Notes under the pieces: generated by a model
What the model saw: only the letters and a program-made list of their open reading frames with translations
Told to the model about the DNA's origin: nothing
The model's database searches: none
NCBI RefSeq assembly: GCF_910579365.1
Contig: NZ_CAJTUX010000002.1
Location: 62,001 to 126,000, forward strand
Reading direction: 5' to 3'
DNA from: an uncultured Oscillibacter sp.
GTDB taxonomy: Bacteria > Bacillota > Clostridia > Oscillospirales > Oscillospiraceae
DNA length: 64,000 bases
Shown here: positions 31,769 to 39,972 of the stretch, piece by piece
How positions within the stretch are numbered: the first letter of the stretch is position 1
How the letters are laid out: every line of letters starts with the position of its first letter
Made by a program: the position numbers and the translations under genes

Positions 31769-33382
31769 TTACGATTCGATTACCTGCTCCACTTCAGCGC
31801 CGCCCTTGAATGTGATCAATAAGCGCTTCGCGTCCAAAACCTTCACGGTATCTAAGACTTGCCGGATAATCGTCTCGTTATACTCCGTCAGTTGGAATGG
31901 CAGGTGGTATGTATTTTTCCGGCGTTCCTCCTCATACTGCCGCATATCAAATGCGTCAATATATTCATCGTACTCCGCACGCTGCTTTACCAGTTCCCGG
32001 AATTGAGCTTCATGAGTTTCCCAATCTTTTTGCTCAGCGCATTGCATCAGCAATTCCACAAATGAATAGTCGATTCTTCTTTGTAATTCCAAAAGATTCG
32101 CATATAGTTCGGGCCAACTCTTTGCGGGCGGAATAGAGTCGGCATAGGACGATTCAAGTAAAGTCCTGTTGAATGGGGCGAGCAGATATTCCGGACGATA
32201 GAGCTGGTGGTTGATTGCGGCTATCAGGGCTTGCTGCAAAGGCGCTTCGTCTAATGTTGGAGAGTGCTTGCAAAATTTCTTGCCATGGTCAAGCCGGTTG
32301 CAGCAGCGCCAGACGGTACGAATCTTACCGCTATTGCGCATGTGCCACACACAGCGGCGGTAGGGTGTACCGCATTCTCCACAAATGAGAATTCCTCTCA
32401 AGGCGTGCTTGCTGGAATATGTTTTGGGCCGTTCAGAAGAGGAACTTTCAATCGCGCCGACAGCCTCGCCGCGGCGTTCCAACTCCCTTTGCACCAAATC
32501 GAACATTTCATGAGATATGATAGCAGGATGGCAGTGCTTTACCAAATATTTGGGGAGCTCACCAACATTCTTACACCTCTTTTTGGATATAGGGTCTGTC
32601 GTATAAGTTTTTTGCAGAATTGCGTCTCCTGTATATTTTTCATTCCGCAGAATGCTGTCAATGGTGGATATATTCCACTTTTCTTTTCCCGCTTTAGTAA
32701 GGTTCTTTCGGCTCTCCAGCAGTGTTTTGATGTCGCGCAGACTGTATCCGCTCAAATAAGTAGCATATATCTCCCGAACGATTTCCGCCTCTTCCGGTAT
32801 GATTTCCGGCTCACCGTCTTCACCTTTTTGATATCCAAGCCAGTTTTTATAGCTGTATCTCACATTTCCTTCTTTAAACGACGCCCGAACGCCCCATTTT
32901 ACCCGGCTGCTGATGGCTTCGCTCTCGGCTTGGGAGGTTGCTCCCATCAACGTCAAGATCAGTTCATTCATCATCTGGGAGGTGTCAATTCCCTCTGTTT
33001 CGAAAATAATGGGAATATTCAACCGTTGAAGAAGGCGGACGTAATACAGGCAATCCAACGTATTTCTCATAAAGCGAGAAATGGACTTTGTAAGAATCAA
33101 ATCGATTTTGCCTTGCTTACACTTGCGAATCATGCGCTGAAATCCATTGCGCTTTTCGACCGAAGTGCCTGTGATGCCTTTGTCCGCAAAAATGCCTGCT
33201 AAGATCCAATCCGAATTAGAAAGGATTTTATTTGTATAGTACTCCTTCTGTGCCTCGTAGCTATTTTGCTGTGCCTCCAAACTGGTTGAGACCCGGCAAT
33301 AGGCAGCGACCCGCAGCTTTCTATGTCCGTTTTGCTTTTCCACCGGATCTTTAGCGGGCAGTTCGATTACTTCTCGTTTCAT
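31769..33382 (-). CDS. Large serine recombinase C
   Basis: This 537-aa protein has the resolvase domain VAAYCRVSTSLEAQQNSYEA (catalytic Ser), FADKGITGTS and LTKSISRFMRN. The recombinase domain (NISTIDSILRNEKYTGD) and a complete zinc ribbon (ICGECGTPYRRC, then CCNRL and CKHS) follow. ATG 33382 overlaps the stop of the KilA-N gene, so the two are translationally coupled; MKREV behind that overlap is preferred to a longer upstream frame. Base composition is less GC-rich than A and B, suggesting a separate origin. Confidence 0.93.
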   Translation of the reverse strand: MKREVIELPAKDPVEKQNGHRKLRVAAYCRVSTSLEAQQNSYEAQKEYYTNKILSNSDWILAGIFADKGITGTSVEKRNGFQRMIRKCKQGKIDLILTKSISRFMRNTLDCLYYVRLLQRLNIPIIFETEGIDTSQMMNELILTLMGATSQAESEAISSRVKWGVRASFKEGNVRYSYKNWLGYQKGEDGEPEIIPEEAEIVREIYATYLSGYSLRDIKTLLESRKNLTKAGKEKWNISTIDSILRNEKYTGDAILQKTYTTDPISKKRCKNVGELPKYLVKHCHPAIISHEMFDLVQRELERRGEAVGAIESSSSERPKTYSSKHALRGILICGECGTPYRRCVWHMRNSGKIRTVWRCCNRLDHGKKFCKHSPTLDEAPLQQALIAAINHQLYRPEYLLAPFNRTLLESSYADSIPPAKSWPELYANLLELQRRIDYSFVELLMQCAEQKDWETHEAQFRELVKQRAEYDEYIDAFDMRQYEEERRKNTYHLPFQLTEYNETIIRQVLDTVKVLDAKRLLITFKGGAEVEQVIES

Positions 33383-33984
33383 GACAGAGCGCCCTCCCTG
33401 CTGGTGGAGGACTGCATATAATTTTGAATCAGTGCATACTGGTATTCCGGAAACAGCCACGCTTTAAAATGGCAAAATATTTCTGGATGAGCATAGGTGC
33501 CTCCGGTTTTGCCGGCTTTCGATTGGATTCCGACAGCGCCAGTGGCTTCGACCCATTTCTTTGCAGTAAAGGTGGTGGGAGATATGCGTAAATCTTCCAT
33601 TAAATCATGATACCCAGTGTCATTGAAATGGGGGTTGTTCTGCAACTCCCATGTACGCAAAAATTCGATTGTCCGAGTTTCCCGCAGCCAACATTGAATG
33701 AGATAGCCTGATGAGGAACTGTCTTTCTCTTTGGCAAGTGAGGTCAGTGAAAGATACGGGCTATCTTGTGAACGTGTAGCCGGGGCTGGTATTTCCGAAA
33801 TTTCTTTGATGATAGGGCGAGGGACTCCAAGGGAAGCGTCAATGTGGTAACGGTCATACAGTATTTGATCATATCGCGAAAAGGCATCATCGGTGATGAT
33901 GCCTTTTTTCAGAAGGGATTTCAATATGACTTCTTTGGAAAAAATATATGAAACATGATTGCTCGTTGTTTTGCTGACATCCAC
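33379..33984 (-). CDS. KilA-N-domain protein
   Basis: This 201-aa protein has a KilA-N DNA-binding domain in the C-terminal two thirds (IQCWLRETRTIEFLRTWELQ, SPTTFTAKKWVEATGAVGIQ, KTGGTYAHPEIFCHFKAWLF). A short N-terminal helix region precedes it. GTG 33984 is chosen: AAGGGGGAG lies 6 bp upstream, whereas ATG 34011 coincides with the predicted transcription start. Coupled to recombinase C, it may regulate or assist that recombinase. KilA-N proteins are typical of phages and related elements. Confidence 0.87.
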   Translation of the reverse strand: MDVSKTTSNHVSYIFSKEVILKSLLKKGIITDDAFSRYDQILYDRYHIDASLGVPRPIIKEISEIPAPATRSQDSPYLSLTSLAKEKDSSSSGYLIQCWLRETRTIEFLRTWELQNNPHFNDTGYHDLMEDLRISPTTFTAKKWVEATGAVGIQSKAGKTGGTYAHPEIFCHFKAWLFPEYQYALIQNYMQSSTSREGALS

Positions 33985-34018
33985 ATGTAGCTCCCCCTTT
34001 ATGGTTTTCATGGAAGCT

Positions 34019-34047
34019 ATTATAAAGGGAGTTTTGCTGGAGGTCAA
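34019..34047 (-). promoter_or_regulatory. Promoter of the KilA-N/recombinase C operon
   Basis: Minus strand TTGACC (34047-34042), 17 bp, TATAAT (34024-34019). It predicts transcription from about 34012 and fixes the downstream GTG start. Confidence 0.82.
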
Positions 34048-34282
34048 CTCAAATTCTGATATATTGTGGAATTAAAAAGAATTTGGAAATTTAATTTATA
34101 GTAATACGTGGAATTACCGAGGATTGCTGCTGTGATATGTGCACATAAATTGAAGCACAATTTAGTGGATTCGCATATATTTTGGTAAAAAGCAAATAAT
34201 TCCACATATATGATAAGTTTTGGGGTTCAAGGTGTCTTATAGGATAGTCGAAGTTTGATAAAACGATATAACATCAATTTTG
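34048..34282. other. AT-rich gap with three GTGGAATTA sites
   Basis: No gene is seen. The 9-mer GTGGAATTA occurs at 34066-34074 and 34108-34116 and inverted at 34197-34205, with a weaker half-match near 34164. They lie upstream of the KilA-N promoter and may be operators or recombinase arm sites. Confidence 0.5.
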
Positions 34283-34534
34283 TCATTCTACTTTTTTATG
34301 GACTAAAAATAAGTCTGGAAAATCTCTGTTATTCGCTTGGCATTTTTTTGTGTCCCGTTCTATGCAATATTGGCCAATTTTTTTTGAATGAGACATGAAG
34401 CTATAAAGATTTGTCTTGTTCGGCACTTCTCCTGTAACCCAATATATCATTTTAGATAAGTTTTCTATTGAACCGGCATACTCTGAAATATTAGCCATCA
34501 ATAAATAAGTTAAAAGTAACTTTTGTATACTCAT
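34283..34534 (-). CDS. Small protein after the STAND gene, unrecognised
   Basis: This 83-aa protein starts at ATG 34534 behind GGGTGATG: MSIQKLLLTYLLMANISEYA, then IENLSKMIYWVTGEVPNK. The Leu-rich N-terminus is amphipathic rather than a clear membrane helix. Composition is AT-rich like its neighbours. It follows the ATPase gene after a long hairpin and may be the third gene of the cassette or independent. Function unknown. Confidence 0.5.
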   Translation of the reverse strand: MSIQKLLLTYLLMANISEYAGSIENLSKMIYWVTGEVPNKTNLYSFMSHSKKIGQYCIERDTKKCQANNRDFPDLFLVHKKVE

Positions 34535-34552
34535 AGCATCACCCAATATAAA

Positions 34553-34599
34553 CAATTTTGCTGTTCCTACAATTATAGAATGTAGGAACAGCAAAATTG
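34553..34599. terminator. 19-bp perfect hairpin between ATPase and 83-aa gene
   Basis: Stem CAATTTTGCTGTTCCTACA with its exact complement, loop 9 nt, on both strands flanked by A/T runs. It can terminate the metalloprotease-ATPase transcript or limit read-through into the 83-aa gene. Confidence 0.7.
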
Positions 34600-34613
34600 C
34601 ATGAAAACGTGCA

Positions 34614-37600
34614 TTAATTTTCTTTTTTCTTTTCAAGATAACGTCGGTAAACTGTAGCTGAATGACTTTTCTCCATTGAGAACGTTGATTCAAGGCGCCT
34701 GATCTGTTGGGTGGAAAGGGACCCTTTTACTAATATTTGTCGCACAATGCATGCGAGAGCAAGTTTTGCGGCTGGAGATTTGGACTCTTCCATAAGGAAT
34801 TTACTCTGAGTACAGAAATCTTCGATTCTTTTACTCTGGCTAAAAACAAGTAGTCTTTCTATTTGATGTGTTTCATACTGGAAATCGACAATTGTCTCGG
34901 CTGTCCCTGTTAAATAATCATAGGTATTTTCACGATAAGCATTATTAATCGAGCCATTATATAATTCTAAGAGAAGGGATATTGAATTCAACTGCAAATA
35001 TCGTTTGGCATCTGTCTCAGTCTGAATTTTTCTTGTAAAATCATTTGTTTCTATACTTAAAATCATAGCAACAAGGGATTCGCTACATTTTTCGATTTCC
35101 TGAGCCCATGCATAAAAAATCTTATTAGGTAGTTGATAAATAGTTTTTATGATTGCCTCTTTTTGATTCTTTTTTAATCGATGCTCAAAGTTTGGCAAGC
35201 ATCTAGAAATCAGCATCAACAAAGATATTGCACGGACTAATTGGTTTTCCAATTTTGTAATTTCTTCCTCGTTATAGTCATAAATACTAACAACATCTAT
35301 ATGGGCTTTATCAACCTCGGAATGATCAGTTTCATCATCAACCTGCTGATTCCATGTCATATCTTCTTTGGTAAGCATGATGGCATTTTTGGGAGGCGCT
35401 TGTACATCAAGATGTTTAAAGCCAGGCATCCCAAAGATAAACTCATCCCATTCATCAGATGTTTTTTTCGCTGCCTCAAGAATTAGGTCAATTAGCGTCG
35501 TATCGTTCGTTAAATAAGTTACAAACATTAAAATCGTTGCATTCAAGCCAAAGCAAGCATATTGTAAGCATTGTTCAACTGCATCAATATTTTTGCTCGC
35601 ACAAATTTCGCTTGCAATAAAATATGCTAAGTAGTTATTATTTGTAAATTTATACTGCCCATCCTCACCATATTCAGATAGTATTCTGGCGTGAACAACT
35701 GTTGCAATAAAGTTTACTGAGTTGACCTTAGTCCCGTATTCTTCACAATAAGAATTAATGATATCTATTATTTTTTTATCAGATACTGGATATTCTTTAT
35801 GAGCATGAATGTAATATGCGATTTTACCCAGTACCAACATGGTTTTGTCAACTGTGAGTGGGGCTGTCACGTGAGGACTAAGAGCGTTGGTTAAGGACGA
35901 TTCAAAGACCTTACTAAAAATATTACCATCATTTTGAGCGGACTCCATTTGGTAGTTTGCGTAATGTTCAAGAAATTGTAAAATGATTTCCGGTGTTAGA
36001 GGAATATATCGTCTTTGCAAATCAAGTATGTGACAAATTCTTTCAACTAGAGCCGTCGTTTCTTTGGAGGTATAAGTTGGATATTTAAGAGGTATAATTT
36101 TTTCAACTAATTGCTTCCGCTTTTTGCGATATAGCGGAAGAAGCCGAAAGCATGAATACGAGTCTTTAGCTATTGCAGCTTCTATCCTTTCTTGAATGTC
36201 AAGTTTAAGTAGATTATTCGTTGTATAAACTATATAGCCGAATTCCTCCTCAATTCCTTCAAGAAATCGACTGATATGTTTGGGACTAATTAAATGGATA
36301 TCATCTATTAAAATGATTCTGTTTTCCTTTTTTGCTCTGGTAAACTTGTCATAATCACTTTTTTCTTCACCATATATGTATTCAAATAAGCTTTTTATAA
36401 TATTTCTTCGGTTACCGGATACTATATTATCGACTTTGCAAAATATTACATACTTACTGGGCAAAAAATGCAAAAATATCATTTTAAGTAATGCGCTTTT
36501 TCCAGAAGAGTCACTGCCACTGATTTCAATACGCTTATATTGCTCTAGTTTTTGATAAAAATCCTCAAATTCAAATATATCTCTGATATCATTATCTTCG
36601 ACGGTTGCATCGCGTAGAAGGCCAGGAAATGTATAGTAATCAGCTAAGTTATCTGAAATGTGAATATGCTGATCTTCGACAAGACTTGCAATATGGGCAT
36701 CAATACGCCTTTTGGGAATTTCTACCGAGTGTTTGTGAGCTAAATTGCCGTGATCCTCTAGTTTCTCGATATAAATATGTGACTCCTTGTCCCACTTATA
36801 ACTAAATTGTGAGAAATATAATATATCTGTATCATAAATACAACTAAAGAATTCACTATTGCTCCAATCACCGCAATTGCATAAACTTCCGCCACAAAAG
36901 ACATGAGCAGGACTCACTCCATTATATGTAATTTCTTGTGTTATCGGAGTGTGTTCATGCCCACAGAAGACAAAAGTATTCTTTTCTAAAAGCGCGCGCT
37001 CAAGGTCGCGCTTACACGAGTCATGAAACCATTGGTGAGAGTGGTGCAATAATGTAATTGCCATCATGGCACCTGAAGGCGATTCTAGCTTTTTAATAAC
37101 ATCAGAAGGCAAATAATGTAACCCTTGATCATTTTCGTGCATTAAAGAAAAGAAGGTCGTATTTAAAAGATTAATCTCCAATGAGAATCCATCAAGAGCA
37201 ATCGCATATCTGGCAAACAGTTGGGCAGCAGGGGTTAAAGAGTTTACTTTATGAGAGAAGCGAATAAATTCCAAGCGGGACACTACTTCCCTGTCTGTAT
37301 CTAAAAGCGTATAATTATTTTGATTTTTTAAAAAAGTTTCATAATACTGTCTGTCATCAGGGTTTGAAAAATAATCATAATCGATATCGTGATTTCCTGG
37401 AACAATATACATATGAAGAGTAGCATCATGAGGCAGATTTTCTGCTAATGCGGAAAGAAGTAACTCTTTAAAGGAATGAAATGCATCATATTCATTTTTC
37501 TTGCCAGCATTTGCAATATCTCCAGTTACTAATACAAGAACGTGGTTTATGGAGCCGATATTTTGAGAAGAAAGTGTCTGTGCTATCCCCGCTATTGCGT

Positions 37601-37664
37601 CCTCGTTTATATCATCATTTTTACTTAAATGTAAATCACTTAAATGCATAAACAATAGCTTCAT
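34614..37664 (-). CDS. Calcineurin-like phosphoesterase fused to a STAND-type ATPase
   Basis: This 1016-aa protein has an N-terminal metallophosphoesterase (about 1-270) with the metal ligands HLSDLHLS, VTGDIAN, VPGNHDID, LLHHSH and CGHEHTP. A P-loop NTPase follows (about 365-560), with the Walker A-like ISGSDSSGKSALLKM and Walker B RIILIDDIHL. The long helical C-terminus (about 600-1016) is probably a sensor of the STAND type. An effector plus NTPase plus sensor is the plan of Avs-type antiphage proteins. Here the effector would be a nuclease or phosphatase of the calcineurin fold. Strong AT bias and a place at the element edge support acquired defence cargo; the function is inferred. Confidence 0.85.
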   Translation of the reverse strand: MKLLFMHLSDLHLSKNDDINEDAIAGIAQTLSSQNIGSINHVLVLVTGDIANAGKKNEYDAFHSFKELLLSALAENLPHDATLHMYIVPGNHDIDYDYFSNPDDRQYYETFLKNQNNYTLLDTDREVVSRLEFIRFSHKVNSLTPAAQLFARYAIALDGFSLEINLLNTTFFSLMHENDQGLHYLPSDVIKKLESPSGAMMAITLLHHSHQWFHDSCKRDLERALLEKNTFVFCGHEHTPITQEITYNGVSPAHVFCGGSLCNCGDWSNSEFFSCIYDTDILYFSQFSYKWDKESHIYIEKLEDHGNLAHKHSVEIPKRRIDAHIASLVEDQHIHISDNLADYYTFPGLLRDATVEDNDIRDIFEFEDFYQKLEQYKRIEISGSDSSGKSALLKMIFLHFLPSKYVIFCKVDNIVSGNRRNIIKSLFEYIYGEEKSDYDKFTRAKKENRIILIDDIHLISPKHISRFLEGIEEEFGYIVYTTNNLLKLDIQERIEAAIAKDSYSCFRLLPLYRKKRKQLVEKIIPLKYPTYTSKETTALVERICHILDLQRRYIPLTPEIILQFLEHYANYQMESAQNDGNIFSKVFESSLTNALSPHVTAPLTVDKTMLVLGKIAYYIHAHKEYPVSDKKIIDIINSYCEEYGTKVNSVNFIATVVHARILSEYGEDGQYKFTNNNYLAYFIASEICASKNIDAVEQCLQYACFGLNATILMFVTYLTNDTTLIDLILEAAKKTSDEWDEFIFGMPGFKHLDVQAPPKNAIMLTKEDMTWNQQVDDETDHSEVDKAHIDVVSIYDYNEEEITKLENQLVRAISLLMLISRCLPNFEHRLKKNQKEAIIKTIYQLPNKIFYAWAQEIEKCSESLVAMILSIETNDFTRKIQTETDAKRYLQLNSISLLLELYNGSINNAYRENTYDYLTGTAETIVDFQYETHQIERLLVFSQSKRIEDFCTQSKFLMEESKSPAAKLALACIVRQILVKGSLSTQQIRRLESTFSMEKSHSATVYRRYLEKKKEN

Positions 37665-37740
37665 AGGGATGTTCTCCTTATCTATATCTAAATTAGATTT
37701 CTACGTAATTCGTTGGTTCTAGTGAGCAGAGTGGAGAGAT

Positions 37741-38577
37741 TCAATTTAAACGCATTAATAAATACGCCCATCCTATCTTCACGATAAACTGAGGGGTAAT
37801 TTCCCAACAATAGTCATCCTCAAGCTGGTGGAAAATGAGTTTTATGAGTTCACGATAATCTTCACACCTCTCTTTTGACGAAAAAATTCGATTCCTTTTT
37901 AGTGCTTGGAGGACAGTCTCTATATCTCTCGCCTCTTGGATTTTGGGGTGTACGAAAATATGTGCAAGTATGATGGATGTGTTTACCGTCTGTTCAGGAT
38001 TGCTAACACAAACTCCTGGGTCCAATTCACGAACCACTTTACGCATTTGAGCAAATGACAACGGACGCGTAATGGGTCTTACTTTGTACGAAATATAATC
38101 TGCGATAAATTCGCGCCATATCGCATATCCGAAATCCATACACTGTTCTTTCGGACTTTTTGTAATTGCACTGCTTAAGTATTTGGCAGTAAAATTATCT
38201 CTGCCAAGCTCACGGCTAATACAAAAGATGTGGCTCATTTCATGAAAAATAATTTGATACCAGTCAGCATCTTCTGGTTCCATATCTAAACAAATCAATA
38301 TGCCATAGATTTCATCATCCGCATTGGTAAAAGATTGAGCTACAAAAATCGAGTTTCTGTCATAATTTTCTGACAAATAAAGAGGGAAAAACCGTTTGCA
38401 AAAGTCTTCATAAACTTCGGCGCGGTTTTCAAAATTGCAATAAGCAATTTTGAGACAGTCATTTTTGGAGAAATCGAAACCAAGCGCCTCATCAAAAAAC
38501 GGCTTACAAAACTCAATGACAGACTCAATAAACTCCCGCTTGGATTGGCTGGTAGCGTCAAACTCTAATTGCGGCAT
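37741..38577 (-). CDS. HExxH zinc metalloprotease-like protein
   Basis: This 278-aa protein has the zinc motif IIFHEMSHIFC (two His ligands, catalytic Glu) and a likely third ligand in WREFIADYISY, the gluzincin pattern. No signal peptide or membrane helix is seen, so it is probably cytoplasmic. ATG 38577 follows GGGAGGGC. It is the first gene of the AT-rich operon, 76 bp before the calcineurin-STAND gene. A protease paired with a STAND protein suggests activation by cleavage or a second effector. Confidence 0.78.
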   Translation of the reverse strand: MPQLEFDATSQSKREFIESVIEFCKPFFDEALGFDFSKNDCLKIAYCNFENRAEVYEDFCKRFFPLYLSENYDRNSIFVAQSFTNADDEIYGILICLDMEPEDADWYQIIFHEMSHIFCISRELGRDNFTAKYLSSAITKSPKEQCMDFGYAIWREFIADYISYKVRPITRPLSFAQMRKVVRELDPGVCVSNPEQTVNTSIILAHIFVHPKIQEARDIETVLQALKRNRIFSSKERCEDYRELIKLIFHQLEDDYCWEITPQFIVKIGWAYLLMRLN

Positions 38578-38643
38578 AAATGCCCTCCCCCACTTAATTC
38601 GACATAGGAGTACCAAAGTTGTTTATTTGTAATTATATTCTGC

Positions 38644-38672
38644 ATTATACTACACTTTGATTGTTGATACAA
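38644..38672 (-). promoter_or_regulatory. Promoter of the metalloprotease/STAND operon
   Basis: Minus strand TTGTAT (38672-38667), 17 bp, TATAAT (38649-38644). Transcription would start about 60 bp before the metalloprotease ATG. Confidence 0.75.
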
Positions 38673-38751
38673 CAGATTTATACAATTATGTTCCAATAGA
38701 TATTAATTGTTTTCCCTTGCCGCCGGAACACGGCCTGTCCACCGCCGCACA

Positions 38752-38790
38752 AAATCTTTCCCTTTGCTTCATCCGTTGTTAATAATATGC
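38752..38790 (-). other. Attachment site at the sigK-start side
   Basis: Crossover AA at 38779-38780 (minus strand). The element arm 38752-38778 contains CCCTTTGCTTCATCCG on the plus strand, an inverted copy of the arm at 21055-21081. The sigK half lies to the right. Confidence 0.82.
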
Positions 38791-38972
38791 GCCACCAGCC
38801 GGAGGTTCCGTTCAATCAGGACCTGCCGGGCTTCCGGGTCGCCGTTGGCGTATTTTTCCAGCCACTCCCGCTCCTCGGCGGCGGAGAGGGGTTTGGGAAA
38901 CGAGCCGCCTCCGGAGAGGCGCAGGGAAAACAGCAGCGTGTTGGCGAACAGCAGCAGGGCGGCAGACAGCAT
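38769..38972 (-). pseudogene. sigK: N-terminal fragment of pro-sigma-K, split gene
   Basis: The hydrophobic pro-sequence MLSAALLLFANTLLFSLRL is followed by FPKPLSAAEEREWLEKYANG and VLIERNLRLVAHII, a clear SigK start. The frame then runs into element sequence and stops at 38769 (NNG-stop). ATG 38972 is chosen for GGAGGG just upstream. SigK is the late mother-cell sporulation sigma factor, and in several Bacillus and Clostridioides it is interrupted by an excisable skin element. The next part of the protein is at 21052-20902. Confidence 0.92.
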
Positions 38973-39119
38973 AAGACCCTCCACGCCGGGGCCTTGAACT
39001 GGATTCAGCGCCCCGGCCGCCGCTTTTGCGGCCAGCGGCGGACCGAATTTTTTGAGGCGGCGGAAAGGCCCTGCCTCTGCCTCATCTCTATGAAGGGCGG
39101 GGAAGTCCCTATGCGGATT

Positions 39120-39148
39120 TTGACTTCACCGGAAGACCGTGCTATACT
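39120..39148 (+). promoter_or_regulatory. Promoter of the GIY-YIG gene
   Basis: TTGACT (39120-39125), 17 bp, TATACT (39143-39148), 30 bp before the start codon. Confidence 0.75.
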
Positions 39149-39177
39149 TACATTTCAAATACGAGAGGGGGCGGGCC

Positions 39178-39471
39178 ATGGCCTGGACAGTTTATATTCT
39201 CCGCTGCGGAGACGGCAGTCTGTATACAGGCTGCACGAACAACCTGCCCCGCCGGCTGGAGGCGCACCAAAGCGGCAAAGGGGCCAAGTATACCCGAAGC
39301 CGACTGCCGGTGGCGCTGGCCTATCGGGAGGAGGCTGCGGACCGCTCTGCGGCCCTCCGGAGGGAGGCTGCGGTCAAGCGTCTGGACCGCGGAAAAAAGC
39401 TGGCCCTGATTGCGGAGAAGGCGGCTGACTTTCAAGATGGACAGACTGCCGGGGGAGCCGGAGCGGTCTAG
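39178..39471 (+). CDS. GIY-YIG nuclease-family protein (YhbQ-like)
   Basis: This 97-aa protein is almost entirely a GIY-YIG domain (WTVYILRCGDGSLYTGCTNN with both VYI and YTG strands, then LPRRLEAH with the catalytic Arg). It is normal length for the UPF0213/YhbQ group; the role in DNA metabolism is not settled. ATG 39178 is preferred to an upstream in-frame start that would precede the promoter. A terminator follows. Confidence 0.92.
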   Translation: MAWTVYILRCGDGSLYTGCTNNLPRRLEAHQSGKGAKYTRSRLPVALAYREEAADRSAALRREAAVKRLDRGKKLALIAEKAADFQDGQTAGGAGAV

Positions 39472-39505
39472 GGCCTGTCTTATGTGAACAGGCCCTGGGA
39501 CAGAC

Positions 39506-39543
39506 GAACCCGCCCCGGAGCTGCCTGACTCCGGGGCGGGTTC
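39506..39543 (+). terminator. GC-rich terminator hairpin
   Basis: 15-bp perfect stem GAACCCGCCCCGGAG with its complement, followed by TATTCTA. A second hairpin (GGGCCTGT/ACAGGCCC) lies at 39473-39496. The T tract is weak. Confidence 0.65.
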
Positions 39544-39603
39544 TATTCTAAAGAGGTGTCTTTGGAGAGCGTTCTCCTGGCGGAGCTGCCGCCGTACAGG
39601 TCA

Positions 39604-39660
39604 GGTAGTTAGAAATAACTAACCTCCTTACAGTTTGCAGTTTAACATGACTAACCCTGG
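39604..39660 (-). promoter_or_regulatory. Possible DtxR-like operator without a gene
   Basis: Two imperfect copies of GGTTAGT.. lie within 60 bp (GTTAG/CTAAC at 39608-39623; GGTTAGTCATG reading leftward from 39657). An AAGGAGG ribosome site is on the minus strand, but no start codon or open frame follows. It could be the stranded leader of a lost iron-transport gene. Weak evidence. Confidence 0.25.
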
Positions 39661-39840
39661 CTGTCAAGAGGAAATGTTTCTTTTTTCAAAAATTTTCTGG
39701 GAGCGCGATGCGGAGGCTCCGGCGGAGACGCCGGCAGCGCCTCCTGGAGGAGAGACCTGGAGTGCGCGGGGGGGAGGAAAAATCCTTTGAGAGCAAGTTT
39801 GGCGCATTTTGAAAAAAGTATAAATTTGGCCGCTTCGCCA

Positions 39841-39869
39841 TTGAAAAGCGGGGCGAGTTGGCCTATACT
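39841..39869 (+). promoter_or_regulatory. Promoter of the YfcE-like phosphoesterase
   Basis: TTGAAA (39841-39846), 17 bp, TATACT (39864-39869), about 100 bp before the ATG. Confidence 0.65.
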
Positions 39870-39972
39870 GATTTTCGTAAAACAGACGGAAAAGTCCGCA
39901 GGCTGCCATGCGGCGATGGCGAGACAAATATTTTTCCTCCGGCGCTGCGGGAGGGGGAGGGAGCGTGCTTTA

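Larger units (their letters stand above)
21053..38780. mobile_element. 17.7-kb skin-like integrative element splitting sigK
   Basis: The element is bounded by the dinucleotide AA (minus strand) at 21053-21054 and 38779-38780, 17,726 bp apart. Directly inside each core lies a 27-nt arm. The two arms are inverted copies matching at 23 of 27 positions (shared core CTTTGCTTCA). Together they form an attP with palindromic arms around AA. Joining the flanks across AA restores sigK in frame (His-Ile-Ile-Lys-Lys-Tyr). Cargo: three serine recombinases, a toxin-antitoxin pair, a redox operon, a KilA-N gene and a defence-like cassette. Recombinase A at the sigK-proximal end is the likely integrase. Confidence 0.87.

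Noticed and set aside
21055..38778. The 27-nt inverted ends as terminal repeats of a DDE transposon
   Set aside because: No DDE transposase and no target duplication; the AA core, serine recombinase at the edge and perfect sigK frame restoration fit an attP split into attL and attR.
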